From Closterium sp. NIES-65 (taxonomy: Eukaryota; Streptophyta; Zygnematophyceae; Desmidiales; Closteriaceae): a DNA stretch of 64,000 nucleotides. Below are positions 10,346-20,529 of the stretch, one piece after another. The stretch lies in NCBI GenBank assembly GCA_948144175.1, contig CANXME010001985.1:186001-250000 (forward strand). Direction: 5' to 3'. A program made the position numbers and the translations under genes. Under the pieces are notes generated by a model. The model was given only the letters and a program-made list of their open reading frames with translations, had not been told where the DNA came from and did no database searches. Each line of letters begins with the position of its first letter. Position 1 is the first letter of the stretch.

Positions 10346-13300
10346 CTCCTCCGCAATTTCCAGGAACTTGCGCTTCCTGCGCCGGCCATAACAAGGGGGA
10401 AGGGAGAATGGGGGAGGGCGGGGGAAGGGAATGTGGGGGGCGAGGGGTGGGAGGGAGGTCAAACGGGAGGAGCATTGGGGGGATGATTTTTGAGGCGCCT
10501 GTTGAGGCGATTTTTGAGGCGCCTCAAAAGGGAATGCGGGGGGCGAGGGGTGGGAGGGAGGTCAAACGGGAGGAGCATTGGGGGGATGATGGACAGGGTT
10601 ACACAGGTCAGAGCCCAAGTTCCTGTCACTTTAGAAAGGGTTACTGTCTGTTGAAACTTGAAAGCACTGTGCAACTGCAAAAAGGATCAAACTTGAAAGC
10701 TCTGTGCAACTGCCTCACCTGTATTTCTTCAAGTCCTCGTCGTTCAACAGCTCTGCTGCAGCATCAGTGGCACCCCGTTCCCAGCAACCAGCAACAGCGC
10801 CAGCAGCACCACCACCCTGCGATAACCTCACCTGTATTTCTTCAAGTCCTCATCATGCAACAGCTCTGCTGCAAAGCTCTGCTTCCTCTCCCTCCTCGTC
10901 AGCCTGCTACTGTAGAAATCTGCTGCTCCCTCCACCACTGTGCCTATCTGAAATTGAGCAAGACATGTGGCAAAAAGGGACATATGGGAGCGAGGTGGGT
11001 GGGTAGAGCAAGAAAGGGGGGGTAGAGGGGTGGGGGGGAGCGGGCATATGGGTGTGTGCTTCCTCTCCCTCCGTGTCAGCCTGCTGCTGTAGAAGTCTGC
11101 TGCTCCCTCCACCACTGTGCCGATCTGAAACATGAAAATGACGACGAGTGAAGAGTGCAAATGACGACGAGTGAATGACAATCAACTCTGCTTCCGCTCC
11201 CTCCTCGTCAGCCTGCTGCTGTAGAAATCTGCTGTTCCCTCCACCACTGTGCCGATCTGGTGATGAGGAGAGGAGGACAAGTGAAGGAGGTAATGGAAGG
11301 GGCGGAACGCGTGGCGTTGTTGTGGGAAGGGGTTCAGGGGGGAAGAAGAACCTTCATATGCAAATGCTGATGACTGGAAAGGGCGAAAGATGACTGGAAA
11401 GGGCGAAAGATGACTGGAAAGGGCGAAAGATGACTGGAAAGGGCGAAAAATGACTGGAAAGGGCGAAAGATGACTGGAAAGGGCGAAAGATGACTGGAAA
11501 GGGCGAAAGATGACTGGAAACCAGAGCGAGAAGACAGGGAAAGCATTCGCACTGCCATGGCAAGAGAAATGGCACTCTTGGTGCTTGATAAACAGAACAG
11601 GTACCTGAAAGTGTGTCGGAAGCTTCTTAGAGTCTGCCGATCGATAATGTCTCTTGGGATCTAGAACGTTCCTCATCTGAACACAGGAGCACAGAGCAGC
11701 ACAGAGCACAGAGCAGCACAGAGCACAGAGCACAGTCACGAAGATCAGAGACAGTCAAGAGAATGACAGAGACGATCAGAATGCATTCACAATCCCAGGC
11801 ACTCACACAGATATTAGAGCAAAATACTCACTTTTGAGACGTCTCAAAACAACCCCTAGTCCGAGGCGAGCCGACACAGGTGTGTAGGTCGTCTCAAAAG
11901 CAAAATACTCATGGCTGTAGACTGAAACTGAAACTGAGATTTTGACTGAGACTGGGACTGGGAATGTGACTTACAACTGAGACTGAGACAGAAACACAGA
12001 CTGAGAAACAGAGGCAACACATTACCCGCAGCAACTGAAGCTCTGTCTTGATCTCAGGAGTTATATCCGGTGCAGGAAGGTTGTACCTGGGAGTCACAAA
12101 AACGAGCATTTTTTAAGAGCCTTTAAATTCAGCGAAGCGAAACCGCACATTCGACAACTGGATTTACAAGAGTTCTGTAGATACGAGTGCAACAAACAGG
12201 AAGCTCGCACTTAGTCCGACCATTGCAAGCTAGCTGGGTGGTGCACAATGCATAACACCACCCAGCCAGTCAGGCCAGCTCACCACTTGGGTCCGGCGGT
12301 GTTGGGTTTGTTCTTGCGAGCAATCTGTGCCAGCTTGTGAGGGTCTTTGTGGGGGAAGTACCAGCAACTGTAGGCTATAGCTACATGAAGGATGGTTCGT
12401 TATGAGGCGCCTCACTAAGAGCAACTCACCATTTCGGTCCGGCGGTGTTGGGTTTGTTCTTGCGTGCAATCTGCGCCAGCTTGTGAGGGTCCTTCGGGGG
12501 CACCTGCAACTGCCCCTCCACCCACTTCTCCCTCCCCTTCCCTCCCCCTTCCCCTTCCCCACCTCCCCTTCCTCCCCCTCCGCCTCCTCCTCCCACGCTC
12601 CCTTTCCCCTCTCCTCCCTCCCCTCCCTTACCTCCCTTCCCCTCCCCTCCCTCCTTCTCTTTCTGTTTGATAACAGACAATCGAATCCCAGTCGTGCTTC
12701 TAATGCCGCCCAGTTCGGAAGCTTCCCGCAAGACGATCCGTGCCGACCCAGTCGTGGCTACAGTGACTCCCCTGATGCCGGTGCTCTTCCCCCTCGCCAC
12801 GTCAGTCTTGCCCCTTGCCACGTCAGCACCAGCGCCGGGTTTTTGAGGGGGCGGTTTAGCTTTAGCAGGCTTGTTTTTGTGGCGAGAGTGTGAGAAAAGG
12901 GAGGGGGAAAAGAGGGAGGAGGAGAGGGAGGATAGGGAGAAGGGAGAGGAGGAGGAGGAGGAGGAGGAGGAGAAGGTGGAGGAGGAAGTGGAGGGAAGGG
13001 TGATTTTGGGTTCCCAAACTATGGGGGCGAAGGAGCGGGCGTAGTCGTCAAGTTTCCTGCAGATGAAGTGAGAAGGGGTGGAAGGAATGGAAAGAAGGGA
13101 TGAAGTTAGTGAGAAGGGATAGAAGTAAGGGCGTGAGGGATGGGGGCGAAGGAACGAGCATAGTCATCTAGTTTCCTGCACAGCTCGTGAGAAGGGATGG
13201 AAGGAAGGGTAACAGGAGAGTGTAAGTGTGTGAAGATCTCTTAACCAAAATCTTGCACAAAGCAAGCGCGAGGGTTTGGAGCTTGGGATGGGCCTGAAAT

Positions 13301-14611
13301 GTGTTTATTTTTCAGGGTTTGGGGTTTTGAGCATGGGTGGAGGAGTGTAGGAAGGAGGAAGGGCAGTGTGGTGGTACGATACACGAATGTGAGGTCCCAC
13401 GGGTCATGGCACGTCGTCACTTGCTCCCTCACACGGGCGAGTCTTACTTACTTTTGCCTCACCGCTTGCTCCCTCACACGGGCGACACTTATTCTTGCCT
13501 CACTGCTTGCTCGCTCAACAACATATACTCTTCCTCCCCTTCCTCACCCTCCTCACCCTCCTCCCCCTCCTGATAAAAGGTTTGTTATGAGACGTCTCAA
13601 CACGAGGCTTACTTACTTTTGCCTCACAGCTTGCTCGCTCAGTACCATATACTCTTCCTCCCCTTCCTCCCCCTCCTCGCCCTCCTCCCCCTCCTCGCCC
13701 TCCTCGCCCTCCTCGCCCTCCTCGCCCTCCTCCCCCTCCTCCCTCTCCTCTTCCTCTTCCTCCTCTCCCTCCTCGCCCTCCTCCCTCTCCTCGTCCTCTC
13801 CCTCCTCTTCCTCTCCCTCTTCCCCCTCCATCTCCTCATCTTCCTCCTCGCTTTCCCCTCCTTCATTCGGTCTTTCCTCCTCTCCTGTGTCCTCTCCTCC
13901 CCCCTCTGCTTCCGCCTCTGCGTCCCCCTCTGCTTCCGCCCCTTCTTCCGCCTCTGCTTCCGCCTCTTCTTCCGCCTCTCCTTCCGCCCCTGCTTCCGCC
14001 TCTTCTTCCGCCTCTCCTTCCGCCTCTGCTTCCGCCACTGCTTCCGCCTCTCCTTCCGCCTCTCCTTCCGCCTCTTCTTCCGCCTCTTCTTCCGCCTCTC
14101 CTTCCGCCACTGCTTCCGCCTCTCCTTCCGCCTCTCCTTCCGCCTCTCCTTCCGCCTCCACTTCCGCCTCTCCTTCCGCCTCTCCTTCCGCCTCTCCTTC
14201 CGCATCTCCTTCCGCCTCTCCTTCCGCCTCTCCTTCCGCCTCTTCTTCCGCCTCTCCTTCCGCCTCCGCTTCCGCCTCTACTTCCGCCACTGCTTCCGCA
14301 TCTTCCCCATCTAAAGCATCCTCAACTTCTTCCTCCTCCCCACTCCTCTCCTCCACCCCCTTGTCCCCATCATCCTCCCCATTTTCCGCCCCTCCTTTCC
14401 CCTCACCGCCTAACAAAGCCCCCTCATCATCCGCCCGATCCGCGCTTCCCTCGGATTCTCCCCCCGCTTCCGCCTCTTCCACCGGAGCCGCGCTTCCTCC
14501 TGATTTTTCCCCCGCTTCCGCTTCTTCCACGTTACGCGAGACTTCCACCGGTTGCTCCCCCGCCTCCTGCACCTCTTGCTCTGATGCTACTCCCGTCATT
14601 CCTAAAACCAA
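10265..14611 (-). CDS. FCF2: Fcf2/DNTTIP2-type pre-rRNA processing protein
   Basis: The conserved C-terminal half of Fcf2 (TdIF2/DNTTIP2) reads across GT-AG introns on the minus strand. NKPNTAGPKW (to about 12428) joins YNLPAPDITPEIKTELQLLR (about 12090-12030), then MRNVLDPKRHYRSADSKKLP (11677-11605). The IGTVVEG and DFYSSRLTRRERKQ block follows (three copies, 11256-10870), then AAELLxDEDLKKYR and RKRKFLEIAEENQRKGRRH (10376-10265). Family members act in the nucleolus in 35S pre-rRNA cleavage for 40S subunits. The N-terminal exon (about 13613-14611) encodes a 300-residue Glu/Ala/Gly tract made by a hexanucleotide-type repeat; acidic N-termini are usual in this family but not this long. Exon edges are duplicated throughout, so the exact exon set and the start are uncertain. 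Confidence 0.82.
10427..10590. repeat. 61-bp tandem duplication split by a GAGGCGCCTC palindromic insert
   Basis: 10427-10487 and 10530-10590 are direct copies differing at about one base. Between them is a 42-bp insert (10488-10529). It starts TTTTGAGGCGCCT and ends AGGCGCCTCAAAA, so its ends are inverted repeats. It also contains a complete TTTTGAGGCGCCTCAAAA palindrome at 10512-10529. It lies in an Fcf2 intron. Confidence 0.9.
10713..11256 (-). repeat. amplified Fcf2 exons (IGTVVEG exon x3, DEDLKKYR exon end x2)
   Basis: The exon beginning IGTVVEG and running through SSRLTRRERKQ occurs at about 11256-11185, 11128-11060 and 10955-10870, each preceded by an AG acceptor. The exon end AAELL..DEDLKKYR followed by a GTGAGG donor occurs near 10826 and again near 10713. 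Copies differ at scattered sites, and the intron lengths between them differ. Confidence 0.85.
11370..11525. repeat. 20-bp tandem repeat in an Fcf2 intron
   Basis: About eight copies of TGACTGGAAAGGGCGAAAGA, almost identical. There are no spacers, so it is a minisatellite and not a CRISPR-like array. Confidence 0.92.
11831..11899. mobile_element. 69-bp micro-transposon with GAGACG terminal inverted repeats
   Basis: The insert begins CTTTTGAGACGTCTCAAAAC and ends GTCGTCTCAAAA, giving inverted termini of about 11 bp. It is flanked by 12-bp direct repeats GCAAAATACTCA (11819-11830 and 11900-11911). About 35 bp of unrelated sequence lies inside. It has no coding capacity. The left end already contains a full palindrome (11832-11849), so it may itself be a nested or collapsed copy. 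It lies in an Fcf2 intron. Confidence 0.75.
12279..12507 (-). repeat. duplicated Fcf2 exon end with palindrome at the junction
   Basis: The exon segment coding KDPHKLAQIARKNKP to the splice donor occurs twice (about 12500-12428 and 12365-12286). The copies are separated by a junction containing the perfect palindrome TGAGGCGCCTCA (12403-12414). Both copies keep a GT donor. Confidence 0.88.
13010..13185 (-). repeat. duplicated Fcf2 exon start (KLDDYARSFAPI)
   Basis: An AG acceptor followed by GAAACTTGACGACTACGCCC (about 13060) recurs near 13180 as GAAACTAGATGACTATGCTC. Both encode KLDDYARSFAPI. No palindrome is visible between them. Confidence 0.8.
13430..13665 (-). repeat. three copies of the Fcf2 exon-1 end, palindrome at one junction
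   Basis: Segments coding the end of the Glu-rich exon (SEQAVRQ plus GTAAGTAAG donor) lie near 13620, 13505 and 13450. The 13505 copy has lost the GT of the donor. The perfect palindrome TGAGACGTCTCA (13588-13599) sits between the first two, preceded by GGTTTGTTA. This is almost the same left flank as at the 12.4-kb junction (GGTTCGTTA). Confidence 0.85.
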
Positions 14612-15007
14612 GAGAATGGAACTTCTATCTTCAGGTAACGTTGGAGAGTCAAGAAGGCCAACAAGAAGAAAAAAGAGGGCTCTAATTTCCCGAGGGCTAC
14701 CCTAGAAACGCTCCTGGATCGATGCCACGCACCTAACCTTCAACGACAGAGGAAATCACTTCAGGTAATTTGCTGAAATGGCGTATCAGTGAAAGGTCTT
14801 TCTAGAAACCCGAAACCCTGCTAGACCCCCAAATGGATTTTGCGGTTCCATAAAACATTACCCGCTGCACCGGCGTAGTGTTTGCCTCAATTTTATGTCA
14901 TAAAATGAACCTACGCAACATATGGATATAGAGTAATCTTCATGTACTACATTGAAATAATGATAAAAAAATAACAGTCACAACAATATTTCAGTATCGA
15001 TGTGCTT
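14612..15007. other. spacer between Fcf2 and P5CR
   Basis: The upstream region of Fcf2 and the 3' flank of P5CR. It is A/T-rich around 14880-14990. No other gene is visible; an upstream Fcf2 leader exon could lie here. Confidence 0.4.
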
Positions 15008-18000
15008 CTACTTTGACAGCTCTTTGCTTCTTTCCGTGGCTGCAACTACTGCGTTCATCAACGTCGCTCGGAATCCTCCCTTCTCCAGTGCATAAATGCC
15101 TGCAATCGTTGTACCTGTGCACAGAAAAACAAACGGGGGCGGGAGACGGGGGAGGGGAAAAGCTTGGTTGTGAGGCGCGGAATCCTCCCTTCTCTAGAGC
15201 ATGAGTGCCTGCAATCGTTGTACCTGTGTGCAAAAAAAATACATGGGGCATCATAAATAGCGGGCCAAGGTTGCCATGGAGATAACAACAAATGTATGCG
15301 TATAAAACACTTATGTGTTACCTCCAGGAGATGCCACTGAGTCCTTGAGTTGGCCGGGGTGCTTGCCCGTTTCCAATACCATCTTTGCAGATCCGTACAC
15401 CTGTATTGTGCAATTGAAAGGAGAGGGGGGAAAGAGGGTTGCCAGCATTAACAATAAAAGGGGGGCCACCGAGCGCTTCAGTTGGCCGGGGTGCTTGCCC
15501 GTTTCCAATACCATCTTTGCAGATCCGTACACCTGTATTGTGCAATTGAAAGGAGAGGGGGGAAAGAGGGTTGCCCGCATGAACAATAACAGGGAGGCCA
15601 CCGAGCCTTTGAGTTGGCCGGGGTGCTTGCCAGTTTCCAATACCATCTTTGCAGTTCCGTACACCTGGGTTGTGCGATAAAAGGGAGAGGAAGGGAAGAG
15701 GTACGTCCCTCGGCTTGCTTGCAGTATCATCAGCAGGGTTGCTTGAATAGCTCGACAAAACATGGCCTACACTTGCATAAATCAAGGTTATTGCGACAAA
15801 GAAAAGGCAATTTACGTACGGTTTGAGCGGCGAGCGAGAGAGCAACGTCTCTTGGCAGGCCAGCAGCCACCCCTCCATCCGCCAGCGCCTCTATCGCCAT
15901 GAACACATATGCCGGGCCGCTGCCACTGAGAGGGGGAGAGGGGAGTGGGGTGGACGGCGGTACAGAGAGGTGAGAATGGGCAGGCCGGCAGCCACTCCTC
16001 CATCCGCCAGCGCCTCTATTGCCATCAACACATATGCCGGGCCGCTGCCACTGAGAGGGGGAGCACGGGGGCCAAGGTGACGGAGGGAGGTGGGAAAGAG
16101 GGGGATGATGCGTGAAGAATAGAGCAAAATCGCCTGGCAGGCTGGCAACATCGCCACCAGCAGCCACCCCTCCATCCGCCAGTGCTTCTATGGCCATGAA
16201 CACATATGCCGGCCCGCTGCCACTGAGAGGGGGAGATGTGGGAGGGGGTAGAAAGGAAACCAGGCGCAGGTTCAGAAGAGAGCAGGAGACAGCATTAAGT
16301 ACAGCTTCTCCCCACCTGCTGGATCTCACCCCACCGCTTCAAACACCTTGTGAGTACATAGCTCCGTAAACCATCTATACACCGTACAAGACACACCATG
16401 CCATGCGTTCTTTCCGAGAATTCCTAAAAGCGTACCTGAGCCCAGTGATGGTGTCAAGCAGCTTCTCCTCCACCTGCTTTATTTTCCCCACCGCTTCCAA
16501 GTTCGAACATGCACCGCACCGCTATACACACCTTCTGAAAACACACTATCCATACCTGTCAACACCATGTCAGCCATACCTGAGCTCATCATCATGCTTA
16601 CCTGAGCCCAGTGACGGCATCAAGCAGCTTCTCCTCCACCTGCTGTATTTTCCCCACTGCTTCAAACATGTGCCGCACCAACGCTGCATCCCTGCTTGAG
16701 TCGATTCAGAAGGAGCATCGTTGCATCAGCAGCCATACCTGAGCCCAGTGACCGCATCCAGCAGTTTCTCCTCCACCTGCTGTATCTTCCCAACTGCTTC
16801 AAACATGCGCCGCACCAGTGCTGCATCTTCGGCTGTCGCCTTGCCTCCCAGGCTCATGGCTGGGTGGGGAAGAAGTCGAGATGGGGGAGATGCCAGGGGT
16901 GGAAGGAAGAGGAAAGGTTTGGCGCTTCAAACATGCGCCGCACCAGCGCTGCATCCTCTGCCGTCGCCTTGCTGCCCAGGCTCATGGCTGGGGAAGGTTG
17001 TCAGAGAGGGGAGAGGTTAGAAGGAAGGAAATGACAGAAGCTGGAAGAAGCCGTGAGTGGGAATACCAAGGGAGGTTCGTTTTAAGAGCGTTGAACATGT
17101 TACGCACCGCACCAGTGCTGATAGGTCTGGCAGCAGTGGCCGTGAGCAAACTTCTGAGTCGACTCAAAAGTCAGGACCAGTGCTGATAGGTCTGGCAGCA
17201 GTGGCCGTGAGCAAGAACCTGTGCTGGCTGCACTTTCTTTTGCTCCGTCTCACCTGCTGCTGTTTGCCCCACCAAGCAGGGGGTATTCGGCATGACTCGA
17301 ACAATCTTTGCCTCGTCACCCGCCCACTGCTGCAGATTCGCAATCGTCACCCCCGCAGCAATGGACACAACCAGGTGGGTGCTTGTTGTGGGTGCTTGTT
17401 GGTCTGTCAGCAATCCTTCTCACCTGCTGCTGTTTGCCCCACGAGGCACGGGGTATTCGGCATGACTCGAACAATCTTCGCCTCGTCACCCGCCCACTGC
17501 TGCAGATTCGCAATCGTCACTCCCGCAGCAATGGACACAACCAGGTGGGTGCTTGTGATGGCGGCGCTGTCTCTCAGTTCCGATAGTACCGCCTTCACCG
17601 TGTGGGGTTTCACAGCAATGAAGATCACATCGCTGGCTGCTGCAAGCTGTATGGATAGAGGAAAGGGAGAGACAGGAAGGAAGGGGGGGAATGGAGCGAA
17701 GGGAGGGAATCAATGGACACAACCAGGTGGGTGCTTGTGATGGCGGCACTGTCCCTCAGTTCTGACAGCACGGCCTTCACACTGTGGGGCTTCACTGCCA
17801 TAAATATGACGTCACTGGCTGCAGCGAGCTGGGGGAAGGAAGACAGGGAAAGGAGGGAAGAGGCATGGAGAGAAGGCCAGCAATGGACACAACCAGGTGG
17901 GTGCTTGTGATGGCGGCGCTGTCCCTCAGTTCTGACAGCACGGCCTTCACTCTGTGGGGCTTCACAGCAATGAAGATCACATCGATGGCTGCTGCAAGCT

Positions 18001-19004
18001 GTATGGATAGAGGAAAGGGAGAGACAGGAAGGAAGGGAGGGAATGGAGCGAAGGTGGCGGCGCTGTCCCTCAGTTCCGACAGCGCGGCCTTCACTCTGTG
18101 GGGCTTCACTGCAATAAAAATCGCATCGCTGGCTGCTGCGAGCTGGACGGAAGAGAGGGAAGAAAATGTAACGCTTGGAAGGGGGGATGATGAAGAGGAC
18201 AGGGAAGGGACAGGGACGGACAGGGGATGGGAGGGAATGGGACAACAACAGATTTTAACACGAGATAACAAGAGAGGACGATGCAGCATAACTCTTTGCA
18301 CGTAGTCTTAGCAGCCATCCCCATCTCAGCGAACACCGCCAGTCACTCGTGACTGAGGTCCATGGCACTCATGTCGCTCATGTCGCTCATGTCGCTCATG
18401 TCGCTCATGTCGCTCATGTTACTCATGTCGCTCATGTCGCTCATGGTTACTCAGGGAAAGGATCAGTCGGCATACCTCTTTGCACGTAGTCTTAGCAGCC
18501 ACCCCCATCTCGGCAAACACGGCCAGTCGCTCCTGGCTGAGATCCATGGCGCTCATGTCGCTCGCTGCTACAACCCCCGCGGCGCTCATCCCCCGCGCCA
18601 GCGCCTCCGCCATCTGCCCCGCGCCTGTGTAATGGGGAAAGGGGAGAAGGAGGGGATCCTGTGAACAGGGGAAAGGGGAGCCTCATGCGCTCATCCCCCG
18701 CGCCAGCGCCTCCGCCATCTGCCCCGCGCCTGTGCGTTGGGGGGACTTTGCCGCGGAGAAGGGGGAGAGGGGGCGTATGTGGAGGGAAATTTGTAAGATT
18801 ACACCACTATCAAGCCGGGAAATTCAGAGAACCGAGCACGCAGGTCACAACGAGACGCGTATGCGAGTGGCCACGTCGCGTTTCGGGGCAGTCAACGATA
18901 GTCGGCAACGGTCAGAGAATGAACAGGGTGAATTTCGAGTCGACGACGCCGGTGCGCAATCACTCACCCACGAACCCCAAGCGCACCCGCTTCGCCTCCG
19001 ACAT
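15008..19004 (-). CDS. P5CR: pyrroline-5-carboxylate reductase
   Basis: Catalyses NAD(P)H-dependent reduction of pyrroline-5-carboxylate to proline, the last step of proline synthesis. Exon 1 (19004-18968, [13 protein letters not shown]) joins exon 2 at 18627 to give the Rossmann motif [16 protein letters not shown]. Later exons encode [69 protein letters not shown], the family signature [35 protein letters not shown], then [19 protein letters not shown]. The TAG stop is at 15010-15008. The order matches plant P5CR end to end. Almost every internal exon is present in two to five tandem copies, some with ruined donors, so only a subset can be spliced into a normal protein of about 275 residues. 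It diverges from the gene at 19823. Confidence 0.9.
15052..15230 (-). repeat. P5CR last-exon start, two copies
   Basis: [16 protein letters not shown] is encoded at about 15115-15070 (used; it continues to the stop) and again at 15222-15173 (broken off). Between them is GGTTGTGAGGCGC, resembling half of the palindromic junction motif. Confidence 0.8.
15342..15680 (-). repeat. P5CR exon ([15 protein letters not shown]) in three copies
   Basis: About 106 bp at 15346-15451 is repeated nearly perfectly at 15479-15584, and in more diverged form to about 15680. All three retain the [19 protein letters not shown] reading and an upstream AG. The first two are so alike that the event is recent. Confidence 0.9.
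15812..16230 (-). repeat. P5CR signature exon ([19 protein letters not shown]) in three copies
   Basis: Copies start near 16229, 16055 and 15930. Only the last (15930-15812) continues through [16 protein letters not shown] to a GT donor. The other two break off after the ADGGVAAG stretch. Confidence 0.9.
16270..16990 (-). repeat. P5CR exon ([19 protein letters not shown]) in four to five copies
   Basis: Copies lie near 16985-16915 (start only), 16865-16740 (complete, donor GTATGG), 16690-16601 (start lost, donor GTAAGC), 16510-16430 (diverged, donor GTACGC) and 16330-16270 (decayed). An imperfect palindrome TGAGTCGATTCA (16697-16708) sits exactly between the second and third. Confidence 0.87.
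17111..17214. repeat. 39-bp direct repeat with TGAGTCGACTCA at the junction
   Basis: 17111-17149 and 17176-17214 are identical. Between them is the perfect palindrome TGAGTCGACTCA (17155-17166) inside a 26-bp spacer. It lies in a P5CR intron. Confidence 0.95.
17238..17565 (-). repeat. P5CR exon ([20 protein letters not shown]) in two copies
   Basis: About 150 bp at 17238-17393 recurs at 17415-17565 with few differences. Both encode [18 protein letters not shown] and [10 protein letters not shown]. Confidence 0.9.
17542..18150 (-). repeat. P5CR exon ([19 protein letters not shown]) in four copies
   Basis: Copies lie at about 18148-18052, 18000-17880, 17832-17714 and 17650-17542. Each starts after an AG with LAAAxDxIF. 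They differ by conservative changes ([52 protein letters not shown]). Three include [10 protein letters not shown]. Confidence 0.9.
18300..18735 (-). repeat. P5CR exon 2 in one complete and two partial copies
   Basis: The complete exon is 18627-18477. A start-only copy ([14 protein letters not shown]) is at 18735-18689. An end-only copy ([15 protein letters not shown]) is near 18345-18295; there the donor GAGGTATGC has become GAGTTATGC and can no longer be spliced. Confidence 0.88.
18366..18446. repeat. 9-bp microsatellite (CATGTCGCT)n
   Basis: About eight tandem CATGTCGCT units between P5CR exon-2 copies. The unit matches coding sequence of exon 2 (near 18556), so it may have grown from it. 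Confidence 0.85.
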
Positions 19005-19822
19005 AATGCCAAACCGCGTTCCGACTGAAAATGCGGGGAGTTCTGGGCGGCGGAAATGGAGGGGAGGATCCACACCCAGTTGGAGAACTAAGGCAAGAAT
19101 GAAAGAGGATATTCCTTCAGGTAAAATGGAGGAGATTTGGGTCGGACGGATTATTTCAACATAAGGCTTTCCAGAGCATGCGACATGTGTGGGCTGAGGT
19201 CGACGAAGTGTACATAAAGCACTTCAATCTTATATTATTGACCGGAATTCGAATGTTTTACAACACAATGCGTAGTAGTTGAATGAATTTTTCAAACTTC
19301 TCGAATCATCTGCAGGATTTTTTATCTCCTTTTTAAATTCATGAAATGGATCTCATATATTTAATCAAACTTGCATGTTATTCAACGCAATCCCTGAGCT
19401 TCCTCTCCAAATGCTCACATTGCTTGCTTGCAAGTCTGATTCAAACGACCCTTTATCGAGCAGCTTCCCTCTTTCATTTACACTTCACTTCTACTCCTGT
19501 CCTGTTCAGTCCCCTTCCCACATGAACTACGGCACTCGCCAGACTGTTTGTTAGCTCCCCCTTCGCCCACCTTCTCTCGCCGCCGATCCGTCGTTTCGCC
19601 TCAGGTGAATTGGCGCGCATGCACTTTCTGTTTCCTTTGATCTCACTCACTCACTAAAACATGTGTTTAAATGGTGTGTAAGGTTGCGGAATCGCCCACG
19701 ATAGGTTTTTCCTTCCTCCTCATTCCCAACCCCGGGAAGCGTTTTTCGCAGGGGTGAACCTGGTCCAGGATAGGAAGGCGGATAGCTGCTAAGAGTTGCG
19801 CGTCCATCCGCCGTTACCATAA
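19005..19822. promoter_or_regulatory. divergent spacer between P5CR and the 19.8-kb gene
   Basis: An 818-bp interval between two head-to-head starts, A/T-rich at 19210-19400. It presumably holds both promoters. No convincing core element can be named. Confidence 0.4.
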
Positions 19823-20194
19823 ATGGCGTCAGTGCTGGCCTCTGCTGTAGTGTCACTAAGAAACGAGGAGCCACGTACAATCAGTGTAACCTCCGCAGAT
19901 GTTCAAAGCGCCTTGGTTGCAGCTCAAGCAGACGCAGCAGGACCGGCGACAGATATGGCGATAGGGGAGGAGAAAGCACAAGAAGCTGCTAAGGTTAGCC
20001 TTTCAGACACGATTGGTCTTCTCAAGGCTCGTATTGGAGCTTGCTTAAACGAGTACATTGAGAAGTATGAAGGAGGAGGTGGGAATGGGGAGGAGGGGGA
20101 TGCAGGACTCTGGGATGGTGAAGAGAATGGAGAGGAGGAAGAGGACGAGGGTAGTAAAAGGAAGAAGAAAGGCAAGAGAACTGGCGGAAAATGA
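19823..20194 (+). CDS. small protein with acidic-basic C-terminus, unrecognised
   Basis: A 123-residue single-exon reading frame starting MASVLASAVVSLRNEEPR. An amphipathic middle (about residues 25-80, including TIGLLKARIGACLNEYIEKY) looks helical. After that comes an Asp/Glu/Gly-rich stretch ending in a Lys-rich tail. Size and layout (short structured part, disordered acidic end) recall the KEOPS subunit GON7, but I see no diagnostic motif and do not assign it. It is divergent from P5CR, and the frame is open with no repeats, so it is probably a real gene. Confidence 0.55.
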   Translation: MASVLASAVVSLRNEEPRTISVTSADVQSALVAAQADAAGPATDMAIGEEKAQEAAKVSLSDTIGLLKARIGACLNEYIEKYEGGGGNGEEGDAGLWDGEENGEEEEDEGSKRKKKGKRTGGK

Positions 20195-20529
20195 GTTACC
20201 TACAAGATTGCCAGAATGAAAGGCTTCTTTTTTTATTGCAACATGGTACCGGTATGGTTGGTTTATGTAATGTGTTGCAGCAGTTGCTAGCTAGAGCAGC
20301 AGGGGCTTGTATTTACCTGTGAAAAAATGAGGGAAGGTGCATCACAATGGTATCTTTCAGTGTTGAGATAGGTCTGGTGCACAATTAAAGAGCAGGGCCA
20401 AGTGTGAAGGTACAGTAGCATATTAAGACCTTGTCAGTGTACAATGTCCTGCCTAACCTAGCAATTCATTCCTCTAGTTGACAGGATAATAACATTATTC
20501 CCTAATACGGTACAACTGGCTGCTTAACA

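Noticed and set aside
13299-14705. A 468-residue Ser/Pro-rich frame on the plus strand
   Set aside because: Complement of the Glu/Ala-rich first exon of Fcf2. The minus strand continues into conserved Fcf2 exons, the plus strand does not.
19823-20194. Assignment of the small protein as KEOPS subunit GON7
   Set aside because: Only size and an acidic tail agree. No diagnostic sequence was recognised, so no symbol was given.
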